Part shown: piece after piece, positions 44,795-56,616 of the stretch
Numbering within the stretch: the stretch's first letter is position 1
How the letters are laid out: every line of letters begins with the position of its first letter
DNA from: Lepidodermella squamata
Lineage: Eukaryota; Gastrotricha
DNA: 64,000 bases
Direction: 5' to 3'
Assembly: GCA_047495785.1 (NCBI GenBank)
Contig: JBLDXI010000012.1
Coordinates: forward strand, 1,054,001 to 1,118,000
The notes under the pieces: model-generated
The model's input: the letters and a program-made list of their open reading frames with translations, nothing else
Told to the model about the DNA's origin: nothing
The model's database searches: none
Position numbers and translations under genes: made by a program

Positions 44795-45719
44795 TCAACG
44801 TCATGATTTAATGCTCTGTATGAAATAGTTCGCTTTCATATATTCTGATTAGCTTTACCTATGTTTTACTGTGGTGTAAATCAAGCGATTAATGTCTATA
44901 ATGCATCATTTTTAATGAGATTGTGAAGGGGACAAAGTTGTGCGTCAGGTATGGAGCGAAAATTAAAAAATGTGAGTAATTATGACCATATGGATGCGAA
45001 TTTCTACATGCGATAAAAAATTAGGAATCCGATCACCAACATTAGCGATAAGCGAAACTAGGTCTTAGATACGCAGTTTCACCATAGTTTAATTGGAAGC
45101 AATTCAGAGAAAACCTTTCGACGTGATGTTAGGCAAATATGTGACTGGTTTTCTAGGACCAATTGTTCCTAAGTCCAAAATAATTACACGTCGACATAAT
45201 TTACTATAGACGGCTTACTCACGAGAAAGGGCTGATATACGCCATGGGCGCCAGATGGTCTGCCGATTCATCGTTAGGGAGGTACAGTAAACGAAAAATC
45301 GGGAAATTCAAAATGGTGGATTTCATCAAGAAAATGATCCACTTTATAAGAACCATGTCCATTTTAAATTAAATCCAATGGGCCTCAAATATAGTAGGTA
45401 GACAGCTCAAAAATAAGAGCAGATTCAGGCAATAATAATCAGGAAAAATATAGAATTGTCGTCAAAAATATAGGTCGAGTAGCTTTGACAATTCGATATT
45501 TTACGTTATAGCATTCGTAACTCGTTTATATCTGAACGGAGCCGACCGAGATTTACGAATCGAAACGAGCCGGAGGCGCGTTGAGATGAGTAAATCGCGG
45601 TCGGCTCCGTTCAGATATGAACTTCTTACTCATGTTATATCATACAAATATAAAGTAGCTCCTATATTTCTGATGTTTAAGTACCAGTTTCTATTCAGTG
45701 AGATCTACCACCGATACAG
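44795..45719. other. Spacer with a dispersed repeat
   Basis: 45450-45527 matches 50420-50500 closely (shared AAATATAGGTCGAGTAGCTT). The hairpin at 45528-45618 is nested in this repeat. Nothing else is supported. Confidence 0.45.
45528..45618. repeat. Palindromic insertion (about 90 bp hairpin)
   Basis: Arms ATATCTGAACGGAGCCGACC (45528-45547) and its inverted partner (45599-45618) enclose a GC-rich loop. In the related repeat copy near 50495 the flanking sequences are joined without it. Confidence 0.7.
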
Positions 45720-45769
45720 AAAAATATGGAACGCTTCACGATTTTGCGTGTCATCCTTGCGCAGGGGCC

Positions 45770-45808
<39 letters not shown>

Positions 45809-45825
45809 CCAATCCGAAGATTGAC
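45720..45825 (-). ncRNA. U6: U6 spliceosomal snRNA
   Basis: The minus strand carries the near-invariant U6 core: CATATACTAAAATTGGAACG, ATACAGAGAAGATTAGCATG (with the ACAGAGA box) and GCGCAAGGATGACACGC, then a 3' TTTTT at 45720-45724. The 5' stem-loop is CAATC-TTCG-GATTG. A TATTTAAG box (about 45851-45858) sits about 26 nt upstream of the start, as expected for a pol III type 3 promoter. It base-pairs with U4 and the 5' splice site in the spliceosome. Confidence 0.97.
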
Positions 45826-45850
45826 ATTCAGACGACAACTGACCCACCTT

Positions 45851-45858
45851 AAATACCG
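45851..45858 (-). promoter_or_regulatory. TATA-like box of the U6 gene
   Basis: TATTTAAG on the minus strand, about 26 nt upstream of the U6 5' end. Confidence 0.6.
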
Positions 45859-45936
45859 AAAATGCATCTGAATGTGATTTCGACCAGTCTCATTTGCGTA
45901 TTCATATTAGTGAAATGTTGGTGACAGTTAACAAAT

Positions 45937-46008
45937 TTCCCTGACCGGGAATCGAACCCGGGCCGCCGCGGTGAAAGCGCGGAATCCTAACCACTAGACC
46001 ATCAGGGA
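45937..46008 (-). tRNA. tRNA-Glu (TTC)
   Basis: 72-nt cloverleaf with acceptor TCCCTGA/TCAGGGA, anticodon loop CTTTCAC with TTC, and T-arm GGTTCGATTCC. It lies 110 bp upstream of the U6 gene on the same strand. Confidence 0.96.
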
Positions 46009-46138
46009 TTAGATATAATGAGACTTTGGTTGAACTTATTTTTTTATTATTCTTAACCTTTCGAAATAAATAATTGCAAAACCATTCATGCTTATTTGAA
46101 GCCTTTATCGTGGATCAACTTCTTTTCATTTAAAAGTT

Positions 46139-46731
46139 TTATTTGCTGGGAGCAGCACCAGTTTCGACGGCAACCGAGTACGAGAAGTTGTTGGAGGCCG
46201 AGTAGCTGCCGCTCTTGCTGCCCTTGCGACCCTTGCCGTGCTTGCCACCGTGCTTCTTGCCTCCAAACTTCTTGCCGCCGAATTTCTTGCCACCGTGGCG
46301 CTTGTTGCCGTGCTTCTTGTTGTAGCCGCCAAAGGAGCCCGAGCGCGAGTACGAGCCGGACATGGATCCGCGCTTGTGCACGCGCATGAACTTCTTGGTG
46401 GAGACCTTGCGGGTGTGCTTGTTCGTGCGGGCCGACACCGACGCGGACACGGACTTGGAGAACGAGGCACGGCGGTGCTTGCGCCCAGCGACGAAGGCCT
46501 TCTTGGCCGGGCGCTTCTTCATCGCGTGCTTCTTCGGCTGCCGGTTGTACGACACGCTGATGGAGACGCTCTTCGAGACGCTTTTGCCCTTGTTTCCGCG
46601 GCCTGCCTCAACGCTGGTGAAAGCTGAAATTGGAATTGAACGTAAATGCAGTGGGAAATGATGGCATGATTCTGATTTTTTTTACCAAGGCCCATGAGGG
46701 CGATAGCAGCCAAAACTAGTGCAGCGCGCAT
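46139..46731 (-). CDS. Secreted Lys/Ser/Gly-rich basic protein, copy 1
   Basis: Two exons: 46686-46731 (signal peptide MRAALVLAAIALMGL) and 46139-46623, with an intron of 62 nt. The mature protein starts near AGRGNKGKS. It has Ser/Val alternation (SVSKSVSISVS, SKSVSASVSA), a Lys/Arg/His-rich middle, KKFGGKK repeats and a neutral tail SYSVAVETGAAPSK. It is strongly basic and of low complexity, with strongly biased G/C-ending codons as in abundantly expressed genes. The closest relative is the gene at 53923-54523. A cuticular, adhesive or antimicrobial extracellular role is possible but not shown. Confidence 0.8.
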
Positions 46732-46793
46732 TCTGATTTCTTAAATAGGACGGAAAAGACGAACTTTAAATTTTGAAGGATCGCTGTTGAAGC

Positions 46794-46801
46794 TTATATA
46801 G
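46794..46801 (-). promoter_or_regulatory. TATA box of Lys-rich gene copy 1
   Basis: CTATATAA on the minus strand, about 63 nt upstream of the ATG at 46731. Confidence 0.6.
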
Positions 46802-48365
46802 CAGACCCTGTCATTATCTCTTGCGCATTAGATTAGTAATTGCTTTCGAATCAGAAATTGACGATTGCCCAACTAACAGACGAAATTTCGGTTAAAAGCA
46901 TTGCTTTCAAGTTAATTTTTTTCCCAGTGCAACTGAGCTGAATCGCCCAACCAAAAACCAAATCCAAGGCACGAATGTCATCTATCAAACCAGCAACTCA
47001 CTCGGCTAATTTTCGTGTTCACATTCAAGGCTTTAGTTAGCAACGTCTGTGAAAAATGGGCACTTTTTTGCTGCACAAAATAATCAATAATTTGGATGCG
47101 TAAAAATCACAAGAAATGCTTTTTTTTTAAAATAATTTTACGTACACGCCCAATCAGAAAGCTCAACATTAACAAGCTTTGGTTACTCGTGACCATTTGG
47201 CTGTGATGTCATCGTTTTTTTCAACGAGAGAACGCGTGTCATGATTGGGGGTTTAAGTGATCAAGCCGCATAGATAGATAAATTTATCTATGTTAAGGCA
47301 ATCATTTTCTTGGCCGGAAATATGGTTTTTTAAATCTCTTATAGCTCCGGTAACCTGTTTCGCTTTAAATTTTACACCAAAAAATCTTCGTTCAGTTTAG
47401 GTTCAGAAGTGAAGCTTTTATGCAGATTTAGGGAACCTTCAAAGATTTTCAATGTTTCCCTTTTTAACTTCGTGCATCGATGGCTCGCTAACTGTGGGAA
47501 AATTAGCTCATAAGATTTCGTGAGCTTACTCTTATGGGTTCTGACTGTTTATGGTCAAAATATGAGCCCGGGGAACCCTATTGGAATGAACCCTATGGAA
47601 TGACAAGTGTTGAAACAAAGTCGAAAATTTGTATGGACGTTTAGGTAACCTTACCCTAATTCTGGGATCGGAGGAAGACGCCGCTTTCACAGGAAGATTC
47701 CTCCAGGTGATATCTTTCAAATGACACCTCAAAATCGGAAAACCAATGTCGCGATCGTCAGCGGTAATTACCTGAATGTTGTGGGGTAACTTGGCCGATT
47801 TTTAACGTGCGAAATACGCACTAAAATTTGGCCTAGTCATAAGCGGGTGTGACGAATCGCCGTTCTAGGTTCTAGTTTTTGCGAGATGGTTCATCGCCAA
47901 GTGAAATAGCCATACGGCTATAAGTTACCCCACTTGGTCAAAAGATGACTTCCTCTACCTCCACAACTTCCACAGAATCGATTGGTTTTATCGGTCGTCG
48001 ACCGGGTTCTGACCAATTGATCGAGAATTGAACGGGGGTTTTTTGGCATAAAATTTAAAGCGAAACAAGTTACCGGAGAAGTAAGAGGTTCAAACATATT
48101 TCCGGAAAACATATTTTCCAAGTTACCCCACACCACGGTACCTATATTTTCTTTGATTACACCTATTGCGCTTGAAATTGATATTGAAAAAGTGGGCGAA
48201 ATGAAGCTTCTTCATCGCCTTCTTTGATTCAGCAGAAATGATGCCAGTTTTTGTCTCCAATTTCTTAATTATTATTCATAATCGCAGAAAGAGGCGAAAA
48301 TGATACACAACATTTTATTTTAGAGAGGAATAGAGATTTAGAGTCCATACAGTAATAGTCGTGAA
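46802..48365. other. Spacer holding an inverted-repeat element (47311-48108)
   Basis: Arms of about 95 nt (47311-47405 and about 48015-48108) share CCGGTAAC[C/T]TGTTTCGCTTTA with moderate divergence. The word AAGTTACCCCAC or its complement occurs three times (about 47783, 47927 and 48120). No coding potential is supported. Probably an old non-autonomous transposon. Confidence 0.5.
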
Positions 48366-51300
48366 ATGTACATACGGTATACATCATTCACCGAATTCAA
48401 ATATTTGCAGGTGTTAGGCAGCGGCGGCTTTGGCACGGTCTCCTTGTATGATGTGGTCGAAACCTCTGAGAAATGTGCTATTAAGAAGACTCGACTGGAA
48501 GGAAATCCCTGGTTGGTAAAAAAGACCCTCGATGAGGTGAGCTGTTTGATAACATCAGCTGGAAGAAAGGTCTTTCTCGTTACAGTACAAAAAGTTGAAA
48601 CAACTTCTCCACCCTAACATCGTGAGAGTTTTTGGGTCATTTATAGGTATGAAAGCCGTTTCTGTGCTGAGGATAAGGCGCTAATAGCTAATTATATTTA
48701 AGATATAAACGATGGCAGTGGCCCCTCGACAAAGCTTTGTAATTACCTGGCAATGGAATACTGTGAAGGCGGAGATTTGGGCTGTCGTATCGGAGAGGGG
48801 CGTGAGAAAATAAGCGAACTCCAACTGCGATCCTGGGCCAGACAACTAGCGTCTGCGTTGAAGTATCTGCACGACAAAGGCATCGTTCACCGAGATATCA
48901 AGCCGAAAAACATTTTTTCAAGCCGTGATGGACAGACGGTAAAGCTAGGCGATTTCGGCATCGCCAAAGACTTGAACAGGTATTTGACCTGAATGATTAA
49001 GTTTTCCCTCCCGATTTTACTGATCTTTTTATCACAATTTATTGTTAGAGTAGAAGCTACTATTTCTACGACAGCTTTTGCTTCCTGGGCTTATGCAGCT
49101 CCGGAGTACATCATCACCAGCAATTATCAGCGCCCCTGTGACATGTGGTCGTTTGGCGTTACTCTTTACGAATTGGCAAATTTTGTCAGACCTGTAAGCG
49201 TCGAAAGCGCAATATACCTATTTTCAAATAGAATGCTTAATTTATTTCAGTTCAGCGGCATTAATACGATGGTAGTCGTTACAAATATCCAAATGTAAGT
49301 CATAAAGAATCCAATCTACTACGCTTTTTAATAACTAACCGAATTGGCTGGCTTGTGCCGAACTAAAGTTGGGGTCCGAGTCCGAATTCTGCCCGTACGC
49401 GTTTGGGCCGGCCCGTGTGGGGTTGGGTAATATCATAGAGATCAGATTAACTTTTTTACATAGAGAATAGAGTTACCAGAGATGAAACTCCTATTGGAAA
49501 CTTGGGGTCAAGCCGAAAACACCTATTTTTGAACCCCCAAAAAGTGACCTTCGGGAAAACCGCTATGGCGTCATAACCGTTCATTTCCGTACGGATTCCT
49601 TTGAACTGGTTATAGTTGAAAGCAAACCCCATCGATTAAAATAAAAAAAATCGAAATTCCATGATGAGGGATAGTGGGTATAGCGCGTGGAAAAACACCC
49701 TTTTTTACATGTAAACATGTATGCGTGAGTTTCAAAAAGATCCGCCATAATCGGCGAATCGGCGAAATCGGCAAAAGAATTAAAACTTCTAGTTTCCAAT
49801 AGGAGTTTCATCTCTGGTAACTCTATTCTCTATGTCTATGGGTAATATTTATTTACCGCTCCGCGCTCGGGCCGCTCTAAAACATGCCCGTATTCGACGT
49901 TTAATGCAAATTCATCGAAAGAATCACGCTTCACCGCACACGGGCCGGCCAAGGTGTTGGCCCGAGCACGGCGGAGAACAATGGGAACCAGTGCTATCGT
50001 TAAGCGCCGCACTCGGGCCTCTGGAATCTGGCCGCCGGGCTTGGGTAATCCTACAACTCGACAACTTTATCAAGTCCCAGCCCAAGGAGTCCCAGAAATT
50101 CAAATATCTCAACTGACGTCTTAACCTATCTGGCTCAAAAAATACTTTGATAAAAATTGAAGTTGACGATCGCCACCCCTGAATTTTGGTTCAATTTTTG
50201 GTATGTCATTGAGCCGGCAAATTTACCAGCTTGAAGGGGAACGCAGTATTTCGAATACATAGTGAAACGCTGTTAACATAATATTTTTGTGTATATCAAA
50301 TTTTTAGAAACGCACAAAATAGTTTGTAATAACTTCTATGGAATTATTTTTTGGGAATGCTCTCTGCCGCCAAATTTGGACTAAAATAATCTGCCACTAA
50401 TATGGGTTTCTGCCATCAAATATAGAATTGTCCCCAAAAATATAGGTCGAGTAGCTTTGACAATTCTATATTTTACGGTATAGCATTCGTAAATCGTTTA
50501 TATCTTGACTCTTTACTCACGTTATAGCATGCAAATATGAAAAATCTACAAATAGCCATCAAAATGAGGTTTCTTGTCACCAAATTGGTCTCGTCACCAC
50601 CAAAACAAGACGACCACCAATTTGAGCTTTCTTGCCTCCGGATTTTCGCGAATGGAATCACTTCTTTGCGCCTATTAAACCTAAAATGTGTTTAGGGAGC
50701 CTGGAGATGTCGTGCGCATGTAGGAATAGCAGCTTCTTTTCGTCATTCCCTTATTTTTCCGTTCTTGATCATCACTCAACAAAAATCGCAAAAAACTGGA
50801 ATATCAACGCCTGTCTTGTTTCTTTATTTTTCTCCATTTTTCTCATCCTTTTTAATTGTCATGTTATTTGGGTTAAACCTCGCGATAATATAAAGCCGTA
50901 GTACCTATCTCATATATACAGTAAATAGGTCTCTGCGACCTCCTAGCATGGAATCCTAGCTAAGCGCTCTAAAGGCAAGGTAATTGAGCCAAGAGAGGTT
51001 TGCACTAGAGTTTGCCTTATATTAGGTATATTTCGGTCATGCCTTTTCTATCTATTTTTCGGCTGTTATCGTTTAGTGAGAAACCGCGGCCTTTCGACAA
51101 TTCGCGTGGCTATTCAGCCGAATGCGTGGACTTCATCATGTCACTCATTGACAAGGAAAATGAAAAACGCCCGAAAATCGAGCAAGTGCTGAATCACAAC
51201 TTCATAGCTGATCTGCCAACAACAAAAGAAGAAACTATAAAGGTATAACTTAATCCGGTACTATATTGAACCTGTACAAATTTGAAAATTTTGTATGCAG

Positions 51301-53531
51301 ATTTAGGTTACCTTACCCTAGTCCCTAGTACTGATATTCTAGCCCATTCTAGTGCGCAGTGTCAGAGTCCAACTACTTGTTGCTGGCTCGGTCGCGGTGG
51401 TGGGGTTGGTGGGTGTGCTTTTTTATAAATCATACTAATCAAGTGAAAGAATCGCGTGCTGCCAAGCGCCATTGATGCTATCATGTCGGCCATCAAAGCA
51501 ACAAGTAAAGTATAGTTGGACTTTGGCTCTGCAAACCTGGCCTAAGGTGCCAGTCATAGAGTAAGGCGGATACGATAAAAATTAATCGTAAGTATCAAAA
51601 AACATGTTCTATTTAGAAAATACCTTGGCAGCACTGTTTTCGTTGAAAAAGTATGTTTACTGTACAAATTCTATTGTAGCTTCTAACTGACAAATTAAAA
51701 TCGGAAAATGCTCGAAGCCCTGCTCTGATACTTCACCTGCTTTAACAATATCGTAAAATGCCAACAAGAACGTGGCTATATTTAGTACACGAGTTGAAAT
51801 ATTATAACTAGTGTGAGGCCTTATTTGTATCAACTTCAGCGGCTTTGGCTCTATTGGCCCTTATTTTTCTATTTTCTCCACCAACGCACAGAGCAGTTCT
51901 TGGGACTAATGGATCACTCGACTATGTTAACAGGAACCGTGGTGGGCCGTGAAGAAACCGTGAACAGGAACCGTAAATATAACTAGAAAAAATATGATCA
52001 TAGAAAAATCATAGATTATAGTTGATCAAGTTGGTCAACCGTATTGTTGGACACCTGTTAACAGTTAACATAGGCAAGTTAAGTGAGCTATAAGTCCCAG
52101 GAGCTATTGGCAGTGAGTTAGTCGTAGCTTCGAAAGCTTGGCAAAACATCGGTTTGAAAAAAGTTAATAATTTTTAGTTAAACTACCGGTCAATTTTAGC
52201 TAAAATGAAATTAGGAGTGGCTAATGACCTTGGCCCGGTTGAATAAGCCTGCCCTCTATGGAACCTCAAGTCTTTTGAATAAATAAGAGATTGATTATTA
52301 ATAATAATTAATAATTCTTTTTTTAAAGGAATTCGTTAGGTGCGGATATGAAAATGATGCAGCGAGAATGTCCCGACTGCTGTTACGCTGTGACCCTTAT
52401 CTGGGGCTGGATGCTAACGGCAAATACTGGGAAAACGAAGAAACTGCACTTCATTGTGCAGCGAAACAAGGCAGTGTTGAAATTATTCAACTGCTGGCGG
52501 ATGGTTTCAAAGCCGACGTCAACGCGGCTGATGAGGATGGCTGGACACCATTGCACTGTGCCGTCAAAAATGGCAAACCTGATGTCGTGGAACTGCTGGC
52601 GAACAGGTTCAAAGCTGACGTCAACGCGGAGAATAACGAGGGCAAGACGCCAATGCACTTTGCCGCCAGATATGGCAAAACTGATCTCGTGGAACTGCTG
52701 GCGGGCAGGTTCAAAGCCGACGTCAACACGGCGGATAAAGATGGCTGGACGCCATTGCACTTTGCCGCCAGATATGGCTATGCTGTCGTCGTGGAACTGC
52801 TGGCGGGCAGGTTCAAAGCCGACGTCAACACGGCGGATAAGGAGGGCGAGACGCCACTGCACTATGCCGCCATATTTGGCTATGCTGTCGTCGTGGAACT
52901 GCTGGCGGGCAGGTTCAAAGCCGACGTCAACGCGCAGAATAAGGGGGGCGAGACGCCACTGCACTCCATCCGGTGGAGCGAAGCTGACGTCATCGTGGAA
53001 CTGCTAGCGGGCAGGTTCAAAGCCGACGTCAACGTGGCTAATATAAATGGCGATACACCACTGCACCATGCCGCCCGGAGTGGCAAGGCTGACGTCGTGG
53101 AACTGCTGGCGGGCAAGTTCAAAGCCGACGTCAACGCGGAGAATAAGGAGGGCGAGACGCCACTGCTTAGTTGTATCTCACTGCACAGTGCCGCCGCGTA
53201 TGGCGAAGGTGACGCCGTTGAAATTATTAAATTGCTTGTGGGCAAGTTCAAAGCCGACGTCAACGCTGTGGATAAATCTGGCGATACACCACTGATGAGA
53301 GCTGCTTATTGTACGCAACCTGATGTTGTTGGTCTTCTTGTCTATGAATTCAAAGCCAAAGCTAACTGGAGAAACAAGGAGGGAAAAACTGCGCTTGATT
53401 TAGCTAAAAGGCCTTACTTTGATGAACGAAAAAATTCTGAAGAACAAAGAATAGTTCTTCGAATGCTTTCCTCCTTTTTTCCCATCGAAAAGCGCTTGGT
53501 TTCATGGCTTGTAAAGAAATTTGCTAATTAA
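48366..53531 (+). CDS. Protein kinase with C-terminal ankyrin repeats (copy B)
   Basis: Seven exons. Exon 1 (48366-48535) has FKYLQVLGSGGFGTV, a Gly-rich loop, and CAIKKT with the ATP-binding Lys. Exon 2 has HPNIVRVFG. Exon 3 (about 48703-48978) has MEYCEGGDL, HRDIKPKN and DFG, all catalytic residues intact. Exon 4 (49050-49191) has the AAPEYI motif and DMWSFGVTLYEL. Exon 5 is short (49252-49294), exon 6 (51080-51242) completes the C-lobe, and exon 7 (52328-53531) encodes about ten ankyrin repeats (TPLHYAA, VVELLAGRFKADVN). The kinase most resembles the NEK group. Ankyrin repeats probably bind partners. Two long introns (49295-51079 and 51243-52327) hold mobile sequence. An upstream exon cannot be excluded. 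Confidence 0.85.
49434..49839. mobile_element. MITE in kinase-ankyrin copy B intron
   Basis: Inner inverted arms TAGAGAATAGAGTTACCAGA (about 49460) and its complement (about 49816-49835) are each about 45 nt. A direct repeat GGGTAATAT lies at 49425-49433 and 49840-49848, giving a 9-bp duplication. GC-rich sequence on both sides (GGGCCGGCC) may be a second, older repeat. Confidence 0.65.
50420..50505. repeat. Dispersed repeat shared with 45450-45527
   Basis: About 75 bases nearly identical to 45450-45527, including AATATAGGTCGAGTAGCTTT and TATAGCATTCGTAA. Here it lacks the hairpin present in the other copy. Confidence 0.7.
51363..51531. repeat. Short inverted-repeat element in intron
   Basis: Imperfect ends CAGAGTCCAACTAC and its complement GTATAGTTGGACTTTGGCTCTG, with an inner ACTTGTTGCT pair. 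No clear target duplication. Confidence 0.4.
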
Positions 53532-53922
53532 AGTTTGGCCATCTTGTTCCCATCAAGTCGATATTCCTTGGATAGCTTCGATTTTTCGTCAGTTTTGCTT
53601 ATTGGAGATCCGAGTCGCACCCAATACTTTGGTGATATGTCCTGGTCATGACATCCTGTGGCTCTGAAGCCCATCGGTACTTAGCCTCATTAATGCAATT
53701 TTCATTGCAAACATGTTTAGTACGTTTAAATAAAAATCTGTTTTGTTTGTGTTTTGTTGTCGTGTTGCGGTGTTTTTATATGCCGGGTTCGATTCCTCAT
53801 GTATGCATCTTGCCAAGATTTTTAGATTTTTAAGATTTTGCATCTTGTATGGCGATAAATGACCAGAATACTAAACACCAAATGTCATCAGATAGCTCTC
53901 TTCAAGAGGAGCAATGTGATAT

Positions 53923-54523
53923 TTATTTGCTGGGGGCAGCACCGGTCTCGACGGCGACCGAGTACGAGAAGTTGTTGGAGGCCGAGTAGCTGCCGCTCTT
54001 GCTGCCCTTGCGACCCTTGCCGTGCTTGCCGCTGTGCTTCTTTCCGCCAAACTTCTTGCCGCCGAACTTCTTGCCACCGTGGCGCTTGTTGCCGCCCTTC
54101 TTGTTGTAGCCACCGAAGGAGCCCGATCGCGAGTACGAGCCGGACATGGATCCGCGCTTGTGCACGCGCATGAACTTCTTGGTGGAGACCTTGCGGGTGT
54201 GCTTGTTCGTGCGGGCCGACACCGACGCGGACACGGACTTGGAGAACGAGGCACGGCGGTGCTTGCGCCCAGCGACGAAGGCCTTCTTGGCCGGGCGCTT
54301 CTTCATCGCGTGCTTCTTCGGCTGCCGGTTGTACGACACGCTGATGGAGACGCTCTTCGAGACGCTCTTCGCCACGCCCTTGCCCTTGTTACCACGGCCA
54401 GCATCGACCTCGGAAAACGCTGAAATTCAGTGGGCCAGTTGAATGGTTAAAAGTCAGGTGTTTCAATTTAAACCAACCAAGTCCAAGCAGGACAACTGCA
54501 GCAATAGCGAACGCAACGCGCAT
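53923..54523 (-). CDS. Secreted Lys/Ser/Gly-rich basic protein, copy 2
   Basis: Two exons: about 54478-54523 (signal peptide MRVAFAIAAVVLLGL) and 53923-54419. The mature part starts near AGRGNKGKGVAKSVSKSVS and is almost identical to copy 1 at 46139-46731 from YNRQPKK to the C-terminus; the signal exon and intron have diverged. It converges on kinase-ankyrin copy B (stop 53531). Extracellular by signal peptide; function unknown. Confidence 0.8.
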
Positions 54524-54918
54524 TTTATTGAAGATTATATTTCAAATTGAAAAATGATAAACACTGAACCGATTACTTGATAATTCTTCTCATTTCATAA
54601 ACCGTTTTATATCCTAAAAATTACTGCGACGAAGTAATTCATTAGCAAGATTTTATCAGGATTTGAGACACCAGCAATTTGAAACAATTCAATCACGCAA
54701 AATTAATCATTAATTATAGAGAAAATTCAGACCACTCTGCTGGAGCCAAAATAGTGGAAACCTCACTGGGTATCGCCAAAAAATAAAACCACTCAAAGCA
54801 TTTACTAAAACCGGTTGATCGACTATTTTATTCAAACAGATTTCCACCGCCATCAGATGACGACTGAAAATTGAGTATGTAAACAAAAATTAAATATAAT
54901 TGTCTGGTTATTCAAATT
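54524..54918. other. Spacer
   Basis: Holds the copy 2 promoter; no other signal. Confidence 0.35.
54605..54614 (-). promoter_or_regulatory. TATA box of Lys-rich gene copy 2
   Basis: GGATATAAAA on the minus strand, about 82 nt upstream of the ATG. Confidence 0.5.
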
Positions 54919-55815
54919 TTAATAAAATTTATGTAATCCATACACGTTCAATTTCCAACCTAAAACATTGGCAACCGCAAAGTACGTCTTTTTTGTGTTT
55001 TCGAGGGCCAACACCTGCCTAGCAGTTCCAACATCCCAAGTCGGGTCGTGATGAATGTATTTACCGGCGATAATTTGGCACTCAGCCATATATTTCTGCG
55101 TATTATTCGTGATATGTTCATGCCAAAATTCGTCGAGAACCAGCGTCCATGGCACAAAAATTTGACCGGGATGGCTTGCAATTAAAAATAAAAACGTCCT
55201 ATATTGCTCCTCTAGTTCTTCAATCAACGCCTTGCCGAATTTCAACCGCTTTTTTAGACTGGCTTTCTCCGCCGAAAAATCCAACCCCTTGATCAGCTGC
55301 CATAATCCGAACCAGTCTGAATGGTGAGGCCGCGAGTTGATTTTCAGCCGGAATTCCGCCTCGTCCAACTCGTACTTCCCGTGGTGTAGATAACGACCGC
55401 AAATTCTGTCGCAGTCTTGCATGTACTTATTCGTCTGTAACAGGTGAAGTCGCCATATCTCGTCGATATGCCGCGAGCTAGGCTGCTTCGATTCGTCACC
55501 AGTCGCAATAGCGTAAAGAAGCTCACGATATTCTGCGATGTAATTGAGCAATTTTTCCGAGGTCAGTTTTTTGCGAATTTCTCGCGAATAACGCTCGGTC
55601 ACCCAGTCTAAATCGAGATTTTGAATCAACGCCATTTGACGGCTCCTCGCGATCGGATATCGCCATATTGCTAAATCAGCCGATGTCGGGTTGTAGCTGT
55701 GCTTTCGATTATCCGTAAAAATTTTCATTGAAGCTTTTCGAAATTTGCTGAATAAATTATTTGAGTCGAAAGACATAAAAAATAATAAGCGACTGAAGTG
55801 TTTGAGAGCTACCAA
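54919..55815 (-). CDS. Intronless protein with two GRDP/DUF1399-like His modules
   Basis: A single open frame of up to 298 codons; the start may be the second in-frame Met (MSFDSNNLFSK, about 55776). Two similar modules are visible: IDEIWRLHLLQTNKYMQDCDR-ICGRYLHH at residues about 117-145 and LDEFWHEHITNNTQKYMAEC-QIIAGKYIHHDP at about 228-260. This [VI]DE[IF]W..H....T..Y...C......G.Y.HH pattern is what I remember for the glycine-rich-domain (GRDP, DUF1399-like) proteins of bacteria, fungi and plants. Paired histidines suggest metal binding, but no activity is known to me. The lack of introns contrasts with neighbours, so transfer from bacteria is possible. Confidence 0.65.
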   Translation of the reverse strand: MVALKHFSRLLFFMSFDSNNLFSKFRKASMKIFTDNRKHSYNPTSADLAIWRYPIARSRQMALIQNLDLDWVTERYSREIRKKLTSEKLLNYIAEYRELLYAIATGDESKQPSSRHIDEIWRLHLLQTNKYMQDCDRICGRYLHHGKYELDEAEFRLKINSRPHHSDWFGLWQLIKGLDFSAEKASLKKRLKFGKALIEELEEQYRTFLFLIASHPGQIFVPWTLVLDEFWHEHITNNTQKYMAECQIIAGKYIHHDPTWDVGTARQVLALENTKKTYFAVANVLGWKLNVYGLHKFY

Positions 55816-56616
55816 TTTTTTTTAATGCGCCGCGGGGAAGAAAAAAACGCAACATCTGGATACCAAGTAAAAGGTGCCGGCGGGGTGAGTCATTCATGAC
55901 TCTTTACTGCTTAGTAGATTAATCAGACGCAAACAAGCCGCGCAGGTGTTCTTGCCTGAGGGATGAAAAAGTAGAAAATAGCTCACTCATGACGCGATGT
56001 GGGCGGAGAGCGAGCCAAGCGTGACGGGCCGCTGAAAAGGACGGAAGGTAAGTGACTGTATCTGCTGTAAGATTTCGGAAAAAGGGCCTTTATCGTCTCA
56101 TTTATCAAATTTGCACCCAGGAGAGGAACAAAACTATTCCTAATTATTAAAAATATGATCCTCAAAGGTTTTTGCTTCATGGATTTTTTATAGCTGGATT
56201 CGATGTTGTCCTAAATGATGCAAAAAAACCAAAATAAATACTTGTGGTTTCCGGCACTCGGAAGTAGGCGAATTACGATCAATTAATCAGGCTTGTGGTA
56301 CAAATGCAAAATTGTTCACATTTCATCGTCTTGATTCAAACAGCTAAATGCTAAATGCTTGAGCTCGAATATGATGTTGATGTGAGTAGAAAAGGAAATT
56401 CTGTCTGGGAACGCGACCGTTCTGGAACTTGTGCCATATTTTGACGTGTTTTTTCTTAGAATAGCCGGAAATAGCAACAACGTTCACGTGCTTGATGAAT
56501 GAACTTTGCTTTTTCGGGGCAATCTCTATAATGTGACAATGCAAAAACCTGCTGTAGTTTGCGCTCGTGATTCAATTTCCCGCGGCGCCGGCCACATAAC
56601 ACTGCCATAGAAGGAC
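55816..56616. other. Spacer and HSP20 gene 1 promoter region
   Basis: A heat-shock-element-like TTCTGGAA is at 56420-56427. No gene. Confidence 0.35.

Noticed and set aside
46126-46661. Overlapping frames on both strands of the Lys-rich genes (also at 53859-54442)
   Set aside because: Shadows of the biased coding sequence; only the minus-strand frame has a signal-peptide exon.
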